From: a virus
Length of the DNA stretch: 64,000 nucleotides
Direction: 5' to 3' (one strand)
IMG/VR virus record: IMGVR_UViG_3300031578_000004
Span: 62,001 to 126,000 of that record
Shown here one piece after another: positions 1 to 8,280 of this stretch (position 1 is the first letter of the stretch; each line of letters opens with the position of its first letter). The notes under the pieces are model-generated. The model searched no databases. It had not been told where the DNA came from and worked only from the letters and a program-made list of their open reading frames with translations. The position numbers and the translations under genes are program-made.

Positions 1-75
1 TTTAAAACATATTTATTGTTATATTTCATTTCTTTCCATCCTTTCATATTTACATTATTTTACATGACTTTGAAT

Positions 76-207
76 CTACTGTTTTATAGGCTGTTTACAA
101 AAGGGACATTTTTCTAATTCCCCTTCATAGAATATACTAACAGTTTCACCACAAGAACAGGTTTTGTAAATAAAAAGATTTTCAACTACTTCATTTTTAT
201 TATCCAT
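76..207 (-). CDS. Small zinc-ribbon protein (43 aa)
   Basis: Short ORF preceded by a good ribosome-binding site (AGGAGTG, about 9 bases before the ATG at 207). The product has two cysteine pairs, CSCG near residue 17 and CPFC near residue 34, about 15 residues apart, as in rubredoxin-like or zinc-ribbon knuckles. No other domain fits in 43 residues. It is the first of a series of minus-strand small genes. Function unknown; a zinc-binding accessory or transcription-related protein is the most one can say. Confidence 0.6.
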   Translation of the reverse strand: MDNKNEVVENLFIYKTCSCGETVSIFYEGELEKCPFCKQPIKQ

Positions 208-261
208 GTTTCACTTCACTCCTAATTATTTATTTCAGTTTCCTGTTTCCTGCTTATCAAA

Positions 262-537
262 TTACTTTAATAATGCAATAATCTCTTCTATTTTTAATAT
301 CAATACCTCTTTCTTATCAGGAGTAACATCCACATCTTCAGTTAAATTAATTAACATTCTTTCAATTGTGTTAAGATACTCTGTTTCAGGAGTATATTTC
401 TTATAGCAAACCATATCATTATGAATAACTATCTCAAATGGGTCTCCTTCTCTAATACTCAATGTTCTTCTAATTTCTTTAGGAATAACCACTCTTCCTA
501 AATCGTCAATTCTTCTTATAATTCCAGTTGCTTTCAT
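262..537 (-). CDS. AbrB/SpoVT-type transition-state regulator
   Basis: 91 residues. The N-terminal half is a textbook swapped-hairpin AbrB DNA-binding domain: start MKATGIIRRIDDLGRVVIPK, then EIRRTLSIREGDPFEI. The C-terminal 40 residues are helical and probably serve oligomerisation. Members bind AT-rich promoter DNA as dimers or tetramers and repress or activate many genes. The length matches AbrB (about 95 aa). Monocistronic on the minus strand. In a phage or plasmid it probably controls element genes or the host transition state; the targets cannot be read from sequence. Confidence 0.9.
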   Translation of the reverse strand: MKATGIIRRIDDLGRVVIPKEIRRTLSIREGDPFEIVIHNDMVCYKKYTPETEYLNTIERMLINLTEDVDVTPDKKEVLILKIEEIIALLK

Positions 538-694
538 TTTATATTTCCACCTTTCAATATTTATTTATTTCCGTTTGATTCGTTACACTCATATTACCAT
601 ATGTTGTTATTTGCTGTCAAGTGGTTTTTGTAATTATTTTTATAGTTTGTTTTCTTTATATTATTATATAAATTCCGTCAACTATTTATACCTT

Positions 695-795
695 GCTGTT
701 ATAGGAAATTTTGAAAAGTCCTTCAACCATTTCAGGCTCGCTGTTATAGTAACTTTTCAAAATCTCAGGGTCTACCACACATCGGCTGTTATAGT
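695..795 (-). repeat. Three degenerate repeats with CTATAACAGC core
   Basis: On the minus strand three copies of a block A/T-rich-CTATAACAGC lie about 45 bases apart, cores at 785-795, 740-750 and 695-704. A fourth core lies inside the adjoining HTH gene (919-929). In one frame the copies read K-x-T/P-ITA, echoing the WTITAK segment of that HTH protein, so they may be remnants of a tandem extension of the gene. They could also be binding sites or -10 like elements. Confidence 0.5.
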
Positions 796-1226
796 GATTT
801 TACCTTTTCTAAACTAAATACCCTATAATATTCTTTGGCTGTCTTGTCTGTAATGCTGTACTTCTTACAGACTTCTGTTATAGACATTTTGTTAAAATCC
901 TTGATGTAATTTTCCTTCGCTGTTATAGTCCATTTTGTGTCCTGCTCTGGTTGTTCTAGTTGCATCGGTTGTATTAGTTCTGTTATATTAATATTTAGAA
1001 TGTCGGAAATTAGTAAAGCTGGTATAAAGTCAACTTTATATGAATTATAAACTTTTCGTATTTGGTAAATAGTTTGAATTGATAGTTTTGACTGTTCTGC
1101 TATATACTGATTTTTAAGTCCAGAGGCATCTATAAAGCGTTTTATATTGGCTTTGATGATATCTTTATCAGTTGAATTATATTGGCTTATAAGGTGAATT
1201 AATTGCTTTTGTTGTAGTATATCCAT
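789..1226 (-). CDS. Helix-turn-helix DNA-binding protein
   Basis: 145 residues. Residues 27-90 resemble an XRE/Cro-type HTH: IKRFIDASGLKNQYIAEQSK followed by LSIQTIYQIRK, then a helical segment ending NINITEL. Residues 105-140 contain a second HTH-like stretch (MSITEVCKKYSITDKTAKEY), so the protein may carry two DNA-binding modules. The repeats just downstream reproduce part of its coding sequence and contain the same CTATAACAGC word, so it may bind them. Probably an element-encoded regulator; the ligand is unknown. Confidence 0.65.
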   Translation of the reverse strand: MDILQQKQLIHLISQYNSTDKDIIKANIKRFIDASGLKNQYIAEQSKLSIQTIYQIRKVYNSYKVDFIPALLISDILNINITELIQPMQLEQPEQDTKWTITAKENYIKDFNKMSITEVCKKYSITDKTAKEYYRVFSLEKVKSL

Positions 1227-1361
1227 TATTATATATACCCTCCGAATTGCTGTGATTAGTTGTAGTGAGTTTAATTGATTTATGCTATTATGTATAATGT
1301 TATTAACTATAATTGCTTAGAATTGATTTAAACGCTTTGTATATTGCTGTATATGGTTATG

Positions 1362-1410
1362 TAATAAAAATAGCTGATACAATAACCCTATAAAGGCTAT
1401 CATATCAGCT
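1362..1410 (-). terminator. Rho-independent terminator
   Basis: On the minus strand an 8-bp stem AGCTGATA/TATCAGCT with a long loop is followed by ATTTTTATTA. It lies just downstream of the 303-aa gene and isolates it from the HTH gene. Confidence 0.75.
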
Positions 1411-1468
1411 ACAAAGATTTACACTAATTAAAGTAACTTTTGGTTTATGCTGTTTATTAAGTTTTGTA

Positions 1469-2380
1469 TTATCCTGCTATTTCTGATAATTCATTGACTA
1501 AATCGTAAATATCACCAGTGTATATTTTGTTTAACTTCTCAAGCTGCTTTTTACACTTTTTATAAATCTTTTCTGCTGTTCGGCTGTCTGAATCGTATCC
1601 AAATTCACTACAAAAGTTTTCAAAATTTTCTTTTGCTGATACTGCATCACCTACAAAACAATAAAAAGCATTTAATATGTCATACTCTGAGTTTAATACT
1701 GGATTCACTATTGATGCCCAAAATTCAAAAGTTATTTTTTGTTCTGTCTCTGTGTTTGTTACTGTTACCATGTGATTATTAAAATTATCACTTGACCAGT
1801 CGGCTTTTTTAGTTCCTTTATAACTTGCTTTGACTTCAAATTGCTTATATGTTGCTTTGTTTGTTTTCTGTTCTGTATGCTCAACTTTGTTATACTTTTC
1901 AAATATTGAGGTAATTTCTGTTATTACTTCTTCTGGTAGTGGATTAACTAACCATGCATGACCGTATTTATAATTATTATCTTCATATAATTCAGCTTTT
2001 TTTAATGCTTCACATACTGCCGAATATTCGTATTTGTTATTTTGTTCCCACTCTTTTATAAAAGCTTGTTGTTTTTCTGTTCCTGCTTTTAAATCGTTTA
2101 GATGCCATTTTTCCCAGATATTTATTATAGTTTGTAAATCTTCCTGAGAAACAAATAACTCTTTATAATTATTAATATCGGCTGTCTCTTCTCTGTTTTG
2201 TCCGTTTGTTCCTGTTATTGATAAGCTTTTATATGCTGTTATTGTTTCCAATGTTGTCGTTTGTTTTTCTCTGGTTTCTGATTCTTGATTGATTGTTAAT
2301 TCTACATACATCTTTTTACTTTTGTTTGAAATTCCTGTGTAAAGCTTTTTGTTGAAAAGTGTTTTTGTGTCATTAAACAT
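1469..2380 (-). CDS. Conserved phage/plasmid protein of unknown function (303 aa)
   Basis: Mixed alpha/beta protein. The recognisable blocks are a segment near residue 85 (IINIWEKWHLNDLKAGTEKQ), then YKYGHAWLVNPLP near 143, and a C-terminal block FEFWASIVNP plus FCSEFGYDSDSRTAEKIYK. From memory these blocks recur together in uncharacterised proteins of Firmicute phages and plasmids; I know of no assigned activity. No catalytic motif, membrane segment or signal is visible. It is the largest gene of the minus-strand module and has its own terminator. Confidence 0.7.
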   Translation of the reverse strand: MFNDTKTLFNKKLYTGISNKSKKMYVELTINQESETREKQTTTLETITAYKSLSITGTNGQNREETADINNYKELFVSQEDLQTIINIWEKWHLNDLKAGTEKQQAFIKEWEQNNKYEYSAVCEALKKAELYEDNNYKYGHAWLVNPLPEEVITEITSIFEKYNKVEHTEQKTNKATYKQFEVKASYKGTKKADWSSDNFNNHMVTVTNTETEQKITFEFWASIVNPVLNSEYDILNAFYCFVGDAVSAKENFENFCSEFGYDSDSRTAEKIYKKCKKQLEKLNKIYTGDIYDLVNELSEIAG

Positions 2381-2510
2381 ATAAACTCCTTAAAATCTAC
2401 CTGCTATTTCTAGTTCAGGATTTATGATTTTTCCTCTGCTCTGTATTTTCAAGGGCTTGCAACCTTATAACATTGCTGTTATGCTACATTAGAGGAAGGG
2501 CAAAAGTCCT

Positions 2511-2789
2511 TTACTCCTCTATAAATTCCTTCATCATATCATTTAATTCTTCATAACATATTCTAGTTGATATATATTTTATATTGTCTGGTGTTCTGTC
2601 TTCCTGCATATAATTAGCTTTTATAAATGCTACATATGGCTTTTTGCCTTTGTATGTTTTCATAAATTCTACTGCTGCTCTATATAGTGGTTCATCGTTA
2701 TTAATCCACAAACTAATATTCCAAGTCTGTCTGTTTTTCCATCCGTTGTATGTTGTGTCTGCTTTTGTGTTTATGTTTGTATTTGTCAT
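2511..2789 (-). CDS. Small conserved phage protein (NGWKNRQTWN motif)
   Basis: 92 residues with the signature YNGWKNRQTWNISLWINN followed by DEPLYRAAVEFM. I recall this block from many small phage and plasmid proteins of unknown role. The protein is acidic and helical towards the C-terminus. The start lies about 8 bases after AAAAGGAG on the minus strand. Confidence 0.7.
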   Translation of the reverse strand: MTNTNINTKADTTYNGWKNRQTWNISLWINNDEPLYRAAVEFMKTYKGKKPYVAFIKANYMQEDRTPDNIKYISTRICYEELNDMMKEFIEE

Positions 2790-3167
2790 TTTTAAAACTC
2801 CTTTTAAAAACAGCGTGCCTGTTAAGGTTCACGGCTTATGTTTTATTAACTATCTTTAGTATAAACCTTTTTATTTAGTATGTCAATACTATTATATGAA
2901 GTATTTTAAAAAATATTCAAGTATTTTTATTTACTTTTAGATGCTCCAATACTGATATATAATATTTAAAAATCATCAATAGTAAACCAATTCATAATAG
3001 CATTATATACCTTTAGGTTAACGCTAAGATAATTCAAAATAGAATTGTTGATAATTAATATTATATTTTGGTGCTGGCTGCATCCTCCTGTAAATTTAAA
3101 ACGCTGTAATTGATTGTAATCGATTGTTTAATGATTGTTTAATTTTGAATTTGGATTTTATAGACTG
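2790..3167. other. Gene-free AT-rich spacer
   Basis: No ORF with a credible ribosome-binding site. It holds the 13-base word ATTATATACCTTT at 3002-3014, which recurs with one mismatch at 5003 and 7263, and a TGCATCCTCCTG word near 3078 echoed by GCATCCTG words at about 6308 and 7559. Confidence 0.5.
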
Positions 3168-3377
3168 TTATATCACTTCTATTACTTCAAATATTTCTGC
3201 ATTCCTCAGCATACTAACAAAACAATGTGCATATTCTTTTGTTCTTTGATTTAATGCTATATACTCATTATAGTCATTTTTAGATATATGCACTATATCC
3301 TCTTTTTTGGTCATATTGGTATCAATTAACATTTTCCCTATTATTTGATTAAATTTTCTTGGTATTTTGTTATTCAT
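3168..3377 (-). CDS. Hypothetical protein (69 aa)
   Basis: Start MNNKIPRKFNQIIGKM, preceded by an AAGGAGAG ribosome-binding site on the minus strand. Basic N-terminus and a helical middle; no cysteine pairs, signal or membrane segment. Not recognised. The tidy Shine-Dalgarno and its place among similar small genes support it as real. Confidence 0.55.
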   Translation of the reverse strand: MNNKIPRKFNQIIGKMLIDTNMTKKEDIVHISKNDYNEYIALNQRTKEYAHCFVSMLRNAEIFEVIEVI

Positions 3378-3607
3378 TTTTATACTCTCCTTTTAATATT
3401 TATTTTGATAAAATACTTTATTTATTCAATTATTATATAATAACATTGTTTAACTTTACTGTAATAAATTTTATTATCATTTATACTTTGTTGTCTATAC
3501 TCTGCATCTTTTGGAAGATTTTTAACAGTATGTTTACGAAATGGATTTTGCGATATTTTTTTTATTATCATTTATATATCACTCCTTAATATTTTATTAA
3601 AGCTTTG

Positions 3608-3629
3608 AAAGAGGTATTTCTACCTCTTA
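3608..3629 (-). terminator. Hairpin after the 56-aa gene
   Basis: The minus strand reads AAGAGGTA, loop GAAA, TACCTCTT, a perfect 8-bp stem three bases after the stop of the gene at 3632. The U-run is weak, so it may be an inefficient terminator or a protective 3-prime hairpin. Confidence 0.55.
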
Positions 3630-3631
3630 TT

Positions 3632-3802
3632 TTAAAATGCTTGATTATGATTTATATAAGCGTGTGCCATACTGTGAAGTTTTGTTCTTGTCGTATAGTC
3701 AAATTGCTCTATGTATTGTCTTGTTTGTTCGCTCCAGTATCCTGTGTTATCTAATATTTGTTTTAAGTCTGCTTTAACTTGTTTTGTGATTCTGTTTTTC
3801 AT
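3632..3802 (-). CDS. Hypothetical protein (56 aa)
   Basis: The start was chosen at 3802 because TCAGGAGACGAAAAC precedes that ATG. The frame extends 22 codons upstream to 3868 without a ribosome-binding site. The product MKNRITKQVKADLKQILDNT then continues GYWSEQTRQYIEQFDYTTRT. Highly basic and helical. Not recognised; a DNA- or RNA-binding role is possible on charge alone. Confidence 0.55.
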   Translation of the reverse strand: MKNRITKQVKADLKQILDNTGYWSEQTRQYIEQFDYTTRTKLHSMAHAYINHNQAF

Positions 3803-3908
3803 GTTTTCGTCTCCTGAATTTTTATATCTTATGTCTATTATATTATAGTATGTTTGGTTTAATGTCAATATATATTTTTATATCATATGTCCTTTAAATT
3901 GTCATAAA

Positions 3909-3941
3909 ATAAAAACCTCTTGAATATCTACAAAAGGTTTA
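3909..3941 (-). terminator. Intergenic hairpin with U-run
   Basis: On the minus strand AAACCTTTTG pairs with CAAGAGGTTT and is followed by TTATTTTA. It lies between two minus-strand genes, downstream of the terminator at 3980-4001, so it may act as a second terminator for the gene starting at 4258. Confidence 0.5.
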
Positions 3942-3979
3942 AAATGTTTTGACCAAATTGTTATTTCATGGGAACAAAG

Positions 3980-4001
3980 AAAAAAGGCTTCCCAGCCTTT
4001 T
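3980..4001 (-). terminator. Rho-independent terminator
   Basis: The minus strand has stem AAGGCT/AAGCCTT around a GGG loop followed by TTTTTTC, directly after the stop of the gene at 4004-4258. Confidence 0.75.
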
Positions 4002-4003
4002 AA

Positions 4004-4258
4004 CTATTTATTGCAATATCTTTTTAATCCTTCTTCTCTTGCTTCATCGTTATAAGGTTTTAATAATTCCATTGCTTGTTTATTTGATATTCCCGTGAAT
4101 TCATTTTCTGATATTTGTTTATTATATTCAACTCCATCTATTATTAAATGTACTCCGCAACCTTGTGTTACAAATAATTTAACTTCATGTTTGGTTAAAT
4201 AATTAATGTTAGATATAACAGTTTCTAAATATTTTATTGATATTCTATGTTGTTTCAT
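4004..4258 (-). CDS. Hypothetical protein (84 aa)
   Basis: AAAGGAGCTG precedes the ATG on the minus strand. Alpha/beta protein with a single GCG turn (TQGCGVHLIIDGVEYNKQ) and a basic C-terminus ending RYCNK. No known motif. Own terminator immediately downstream. Confidence 0.55.
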   Translation of the reverse strand: MKQHRISIKYLETVISNINYLTKHEVKLFVTQGCGVHLIIDGVEYNKQISENEFTGISNKQAMELLKPYNDEAREEGLKRYCNK

Positions 4259-4402
4259 TTTTATTCAGCTCCTTTTAATATGTATTAATTATCTTAATTA
4301 TAAATCTTAATATAGTATATGTCAACAATTATTTTTATATACATTGTACTTTAAATTAATATTTCAATAAAATACAGATTTTGAGATAAATTTTAGTAAA
4401 TA

Positions 4403-4421
4403 AAAAAGGCTTTACGCCTTA
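4403..4421 (-). terminator. Rho-independent terminator
   Basis: Minus-strand stem AAGGC/GCCTT with loop GTAAA and then TTTTTTATTT. It overlaps the last bases of the gene ending at 4419. Confidence 0.75.
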
Positions 4422-4796
4422 ATTATTTATTTTTGCATATTCTTCAGATTCCCTTAATTTTTTAATTACAAATTGTTTAATGTCATGTTCATCATTTAAA
4501 TCATTTGTAATATAGTCGTTAATCATATTATAAATTTCTGATTCTTCAAGTTCAATTTCTTCTGCTAGTTTTATTATTTCTTCTGCATCATTTTCGTAGT
4601 TTGTAATATATTCTTTCCACCAGTCAAAATCTTCTTCTACCATTTCATAATTTTCGGTTTCATCATTCCAAAAATCTGATGCTGTTATTAGGTCTGCTGT
4701 ATATTCTATTCCATTTATACCTATAATAGTCAAATCTTTAATTTCAGAACAAACCGTATTACCCCTTTTACCAATTGTTTTTACTCTAATTTTCAT
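4419..4796 (-). CDS. Hypothetical acidic protein (125 aa)
   Basis: The start was chosen at 4796, where GAAGGAAT lies five bases upstream; an upstream ATG at 4814 contains that ribosome-binding site inside its own codons. N-terminal 40 residues form beta strands (KIRVKTIGKRGNTV, LTIIGINGIEYTADL). The remainder is strongly acidic and helical with a WNDETENYEMVEEDFDWWKE block. Such small acidic phage proteins sometimes mimic DNA or bind host factors, but nothing specific is recognised. Confidence 0.55.
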   Translation of the reverse strand: MKIRVKTIGKRGNTVCSEIKDLTIIGINGIEYTADLITASDFWNDETENYEMVEEDFDWWKEYITNYENDAEEIIKLAEEIELEESEIYNMINDYITNDLNDEHDIKQFVIKKLRESEEYAKINN

Positions 4797-4814
4797 TTTT
4801 ATTCCTTCTTTCAT

Positions 4815-5199
4815 TTTTTATTTATTTGTTGATTTTACTAATTATAACATATCAATAATTTTATTGTCAATAGTATTTTATGTAGTTTTATATTATTTAT
4901 GCATGTTTTTAAAATATATTTTTATATAGTTTTTTTGTGTAGATATTATAGATATTTTATATCAATATTAATAGATAAATTATAATTAATTTTATATAAT
5001 GTATTATATGCCTTTGTAACGTCATAGGATTGATTTTAAGCGTGTTTGGTGATAGTATTTGTGTATAAGGTTTAAAATAAGCTGGTAGAATAAATTATGA
5101 TGCTTTGTTTTTGTTGTTGTTATACTCTGTTATATGTATTTTTCGCTGATATAGAATAACGTGGCTGTTATAGCGTGGCTGTTATACTGATATTTTAGG
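4815..5199. other. Gene-free spacer with repeated words
   Basis: Very AT-rich. It contains ATTATATGCCTTT at 5003-5015 (also at 7263) and two adjacent GTGGCTGTTATA words at 5161-5187, the reverse of the CTATAACAGC element seen near 0.7 kb. No credible coding. Confidence 0.5.
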
Positions 5200-5236
5200 A
5201 AATAAAAACAGACTCAACTATTTTGTCAAGTCTGTT
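5200..5236 (-). terminator. Rho-independent terminator
   Basis: The minus strand has ACAGACTTGAC pairing with the AGTCTGT side of the hairpin, then TTTTATTTCC. It follows the gene ending at 5250. Confidence 0.7.
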
Positions 5237-5249
5237 ATAGTGATTCTGT

Positions 5250-5522
5250 TTATATTTTGCTTATTGTTTTATATATTGGTGTTATTGATATTATTAAATC
5301 CTCATAGCTGTTAATGGCTTTTGTTATATATTCTTTTGTTTGTTTCCACGTTTCCATTTTATCAATTTTAAAAGATTGTCTATAATCAGAGCCGTCAAAA
5401 CTTATATGACTTTTTATAGTTGTATTAAAATTTTCTATAAACCAGTTTATTTTGTTTATGTTTTTTGATGTGCATCTTATAATAAAATATTCTAGTTCAT
5501 TTTTATATAGATATTTATTCAT
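5250..5522 (-). CDS. Hypothetical protein (90 aa)
   Basis: The start was set at 5522 because AAAGGAGTGTATAAA precedes that ATG; an in-frame ATG at 5531 overlaps the Shine-Dalgarno. Predicted alpha/beta fold: LEYFIIRCTSKNINKINW, IENFNTTIKSHISFDGSD, then a helix and DLIISITPIYKTISKI. No motif recognised. Confidence 0.5.
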   Translation of the reverse strand: MNKYLYKNELEYFIIRCTSKNINKINWFIENFNTTIKSHISFDGSDYRQSFKIDKMETWKQTKEYITKAINSYEDLIISITPIYKTISKI

Positions 5523-5624
5523 TTTATACACTCCTTTATATATTATAGTGATTCTGTTATACTATTATTTCACGCTACAATCTTTTTTAAGCTTCTGTTA
5601 TTGTTATAATACATTTTTTTTATA

Positions 5625-6002
5625 TTATTTTAGAATAATACTTTTATTTTCAAGTTTTGCTATAAATGTTTTGATTATTTCAATTCTAGCATTAATCATA
5701 TTTTGACTTTCAGAGGTGAATTGTACTTCATCCCTTATATATTCTATCATATCATTGTTTAAAGGTAATATTTTATTGATACTAATATAATTGCATATAT
5801 CCTTCCAAGTATTTATTAAATAGCTGTTATTATCCAGTATAACGTTATTTTCTGCATCTACTATTATGTCATTGCTTAATACTGATTTTAATATTGTTTT
5901 GATTCTGGTTATTGTATTTGAATCTATGAAGTTGTAATGATAGTAATTAGCGTACTCGATTTTATAGGCATCTAAAATGTTTTTTATTTCTGTTTTTGTC
6001 AA
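5625..6002 (-). CDS. Hypothetical protein (125 aa), TTG start
   Basis: Starts with TTG at 6002, about 10 bases after AAAGGAGTG on the minus strand. Mostly helical, no cysteines; segments TEIKNILDAYKIEYANYYHY and TRIKTILKSVLSNDIIVD. Not recognised. Spaced like its neighbours and probably a single-gene transcript. Confidence 0.5.
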   Translation of the reverse strand: MTKTEIKNILDAYKIEYANYYHYNFIDSNTITRIKTILKSVLSNDIIVDAENNVILDNNSYLINTWKDICNYISINKILPLNNDMIEYIRDEVQFTSESQNMINARIEIIKTFIAKLENKSIILK

Positions 6003-6421
6003 TGTGATTCACTCCTTTATATTTGATATCTAAATACTATTATACTCCTATTATATTCAATTGCAATAGTATTATTCAAATATTTTTATATTATTTGTGA
6101 TTTATTTTTTTGTACTATATATAGGTAGAGATTTATTAATTAGCTCTTAACTACTGATATTAGATTGATATTAGATATATTTTATGCATTATATTAGCTA
6201 ATTACTAATATTTGATTATATACGCTGTAAGTATTGCAATATAAGGATTCCTTTTATTTTTGTGAATTAGTGTTAGTATACTAGATAATAGGTTTAATCG
6301 GTTTAAAGGCATCCTGGAGCGTTATGGAGGTATGTTGGAGTTTGTAATTTTATAGTTATTGTTGGTGATTGTTTATGCAGTGGATGTATAAAATTGTGAG
6401 ATGCATTATAATTTTAGGCAA
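6003..6421. other. Gene-free AT-rich spacer
   Basis: No supported ORF. It carries a GGCATCCTGGAGC word near 6307 and TTTATGCATTATATT near 6181, which is repeated near 7522. Possibly untranslated leader or remnant sequence. Confidence 0.4.
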
Positions 6422-6450
6422 AGAAAAAAGCCCTAATTTAAAGGCTTTTC
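6422..6450 (-). terminator. Rho-independent terminator
   Basis: On the minus strand AAAGCC pairs with GGGCTTT across a TTTAAATTA loop and is followed by TTTTCTTT. It overlaps the 3-prime end of the gene ending at 6433. Confidence 0.7.
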
Positions 6451-6921
6451 AAATTCTAAATAATAATCATTCATATCTTTTACTATCAATGGGTTTTTAT
6501 ATACTTCTGAAAATGTCTGATTTAAAAAATCATATGAATCAATTTCACCGATAAAATCATTATAATAGTCTATGCATTCTTCTCCGCTGGAAAAGTGTAT
6601 ATTAACTATATTATTCAAATTTGGTTTTTTACCTTCATATTCATAATTAAATCTTATAATTGTATTATCTGCATATTTGATTAAAAAAGTTTCATCTTCA
6701 CTCATCTCATTTGTTAGCCAATTTTCAATGCTATATTTCAAACATTGTTTTAAATCACTTTTATAAATTTGTGTTTTATCTTGCTTTGATTGTCTTATAT
6801 ATTGTTTACACCAGCTTTGCTTGTCTAGTTTACTATTCATGTATTTTGGTTCTATTTGGTTTGTGTAATCTTCATGGGTTGTTGTTAGGTTTGTAAGGTT
6901 TAAAAACTCTTGATATAACAT
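6433..6921 (-). CDS. Hypothetical protein (162 aa)
   Basis: The start was chosen at 6921 because AAGGAGTTGTTAACA precedes it; an ATG at 6930 lies inside this spacer. The product has a helical, charged N-terminal half and a beta-rich C-terminal half (TIIRFNYEYEGKKP, IVNIHFSSGEECIDYY). Not recognised. It is the upstream-most minus gene of this module. Confidence 0.5.
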   Translation of the reverse strand: MLYQEFLNLTNLTTTHEDYTNQIEPKYMNSKLDKQSWCKQYIRQSKQDKTQIYKSDLKQCLKYSIENWLTNEMSEDETFLIKYADNTIIRFNYEYEGKKPNLNNIVNIHFSSGEECIDYYNDFIGEIDSYDFLNQTFSEVYKNPLIVKDMNDYYLEFEKPLN

Positions 6922-7280
6922 TGTTAACAACTCCTTATTAATTTTTATAGTTATTATCTAATATACTACTACTACTATATGTAAGAGTCAATAGCATTAT
7001 ACTATTTATTTTTATAGTCTTTATTCCTTATTATATGAAGTGTTTTATTAGTTGGTGTATTAATTGTGTAGTTGATATATAAGATAGTTTATAATCAATT
7101 GTAGTAGCTTGCAGAGGTATTGTAAAAGGTGATTGTATTGGTATAGATTGTATTGTCAACTGCTTTATATTATATAGTTAACAATAGTATTGAGTTTGAT
7201 TAGTTTGATTGTCAACTTTGATATTGTAGTTAGTTAACAATATGTATAATTAATATATGAACATTATATGCCTTTAATGG

Positions 7281-7380
7281 TTTAATGTTCGTGTTTATTA
7301 TGTGATATGTTTGATTGATATTAATTGAGTATTGAATAATAAAACACGAACATTATTATTATATTAGTGTTTAATGTTCG
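7281..7380. repeat. Inverted and direct repeats of AATGTTCG
   Basis: TTTAATGTTCGTGTTTATTA at 7281-7300 is matched in reverse by TAATAAAACACGAACATT at about 7337-7354, and TTAATGTTCG recurs directly at 7371-7380. Arrays like this serve as iterons, partition sites or operators; no adjacent protein identifies which. Confidence 0.6.
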
Positions 7381-7631
7381 GATATTATAATATGAATTGT
7401 ATCGCTACAATTATAGTATATATTGTTTAATAGTGTATTAGTACATTGGTTAATTAGTGTAGTAACTAACCTTAATACTTCAGTGAGTTGTTCGCTGTTA
7501 TTACTGCCGAATTTTAGGCATATTTATGCATTATATTGTAAGTCTATACAATTACATTGGCATCCTGCAAAGCTCCAATAAACAACATCAATATACTCTT
7601 ATTATTCCCTATTTTTATTAACATAATACAT

Positions 7632-7665
7632 AACATATCTTATAATAATCATTATAGGATATGTT
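7632..7665. terminator. Strong palindrome, possibly bidirectional terminator
   Basis: AACATATC-T-TATAAT, loop AATC, ATTATA-G-GATATGTT: 14 paired bases with one T/G position, followed by TTTT on the plus strand. A second stem, GTAAAGCCTT/AAGGCTTTTAC, follows at 7687-7723. Confidence 0.5.
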
Positions 7666-7771
7666 TTTAATATATAATAAATGACTGTAAAGCCTTATAT
7701 ATCAACGTTTACAAGGCTTTTACTGATATACAATCAACAAATCAGCTTATGTAGTGGGGCATAGTTTACAT

Positions 7772-7786
7772 TGATAATCATTATCA
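7772..7786. promoter_or_regulatory. Exact 7-1-7 Fur-type box
   Basis: TGATAATCATTATCA is a perfect inverted repeat, identical to the Bacillus Fur consensus TGATAATNATTATCA. It lies 17 bases before the ATG of a 35-codon ORF. In sequence this AT-rich it could arise by chance, but all 15 positions match. Confidence 0.5.
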
Positions 7787-7802
7787 TTTAGCAGGATGGA
7801 GC

Positions 7803-7910
7803 ATGAGTACATCAACAAACACACCCACTTTAAAATACGAAATCGACTCTCCAAAATTACATAAAAATACAAAACAAAAAACCCAAAAACCCTTCCTCAC
7901 ACTCGACTAA
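7803..7910 (+). CDS. Possible 35-aa ORF below the Fur-type box
   Basis: The ATG follows AGGATGGAGC. The product begins MSTSTNTPTLKYEIDSPKL and is hydrophilic and Lys/Thr-rich. It runs into the G-depleted tract, so much of its composition is that of the tract. Could be a real peptide or a gene remnant. Confidence 0.25.
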   Translation: MSTSTNTPTLKYEIDSPKLHKNTKQKTQKPFLTLD

Positions 7911-8280
7911 ATTATCGTACACCCTTTTCCACTCCTATTCCATAAGGGGGCGTACATTAACAACCAACACACTAAAAACACCCTATACACCACCATACCC
8001 TTACAAAACACTAACATATTACGACTGTAATCCATAAACTCAATATCCAATAATCCACTAAACCTATAAATACCAATACTTCAACTATATTTCTAATACT
8101 ATATCTAAACCATAACCGAACACCATTTCACATACCCTCTCTCCAAATACCACATTAATCCTAAACAAAACTTCCCACCCTTCCCATATAAATCTACCAC
8201 TAAAATATAAACTATCTTAAAACTCATTACAATACCCAACTCCAAACCACCTCACTCCCAAATTCAAACCCCACTTCACG
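7815..8280. other. G-depleted, C-rich tract A
   Basis: The plus strand almost lacks G: 8041-8279 has one G in 239 bases by my count, while C stays above 20 percent. Neighbouring DNA has ordinary G. Candidate explanations are a long unstructured C-rich transcript (Rho utilisation), strand-specific cytosine deamination of the minus strand, or a single-stranded replication region. Confidence 0.75.
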
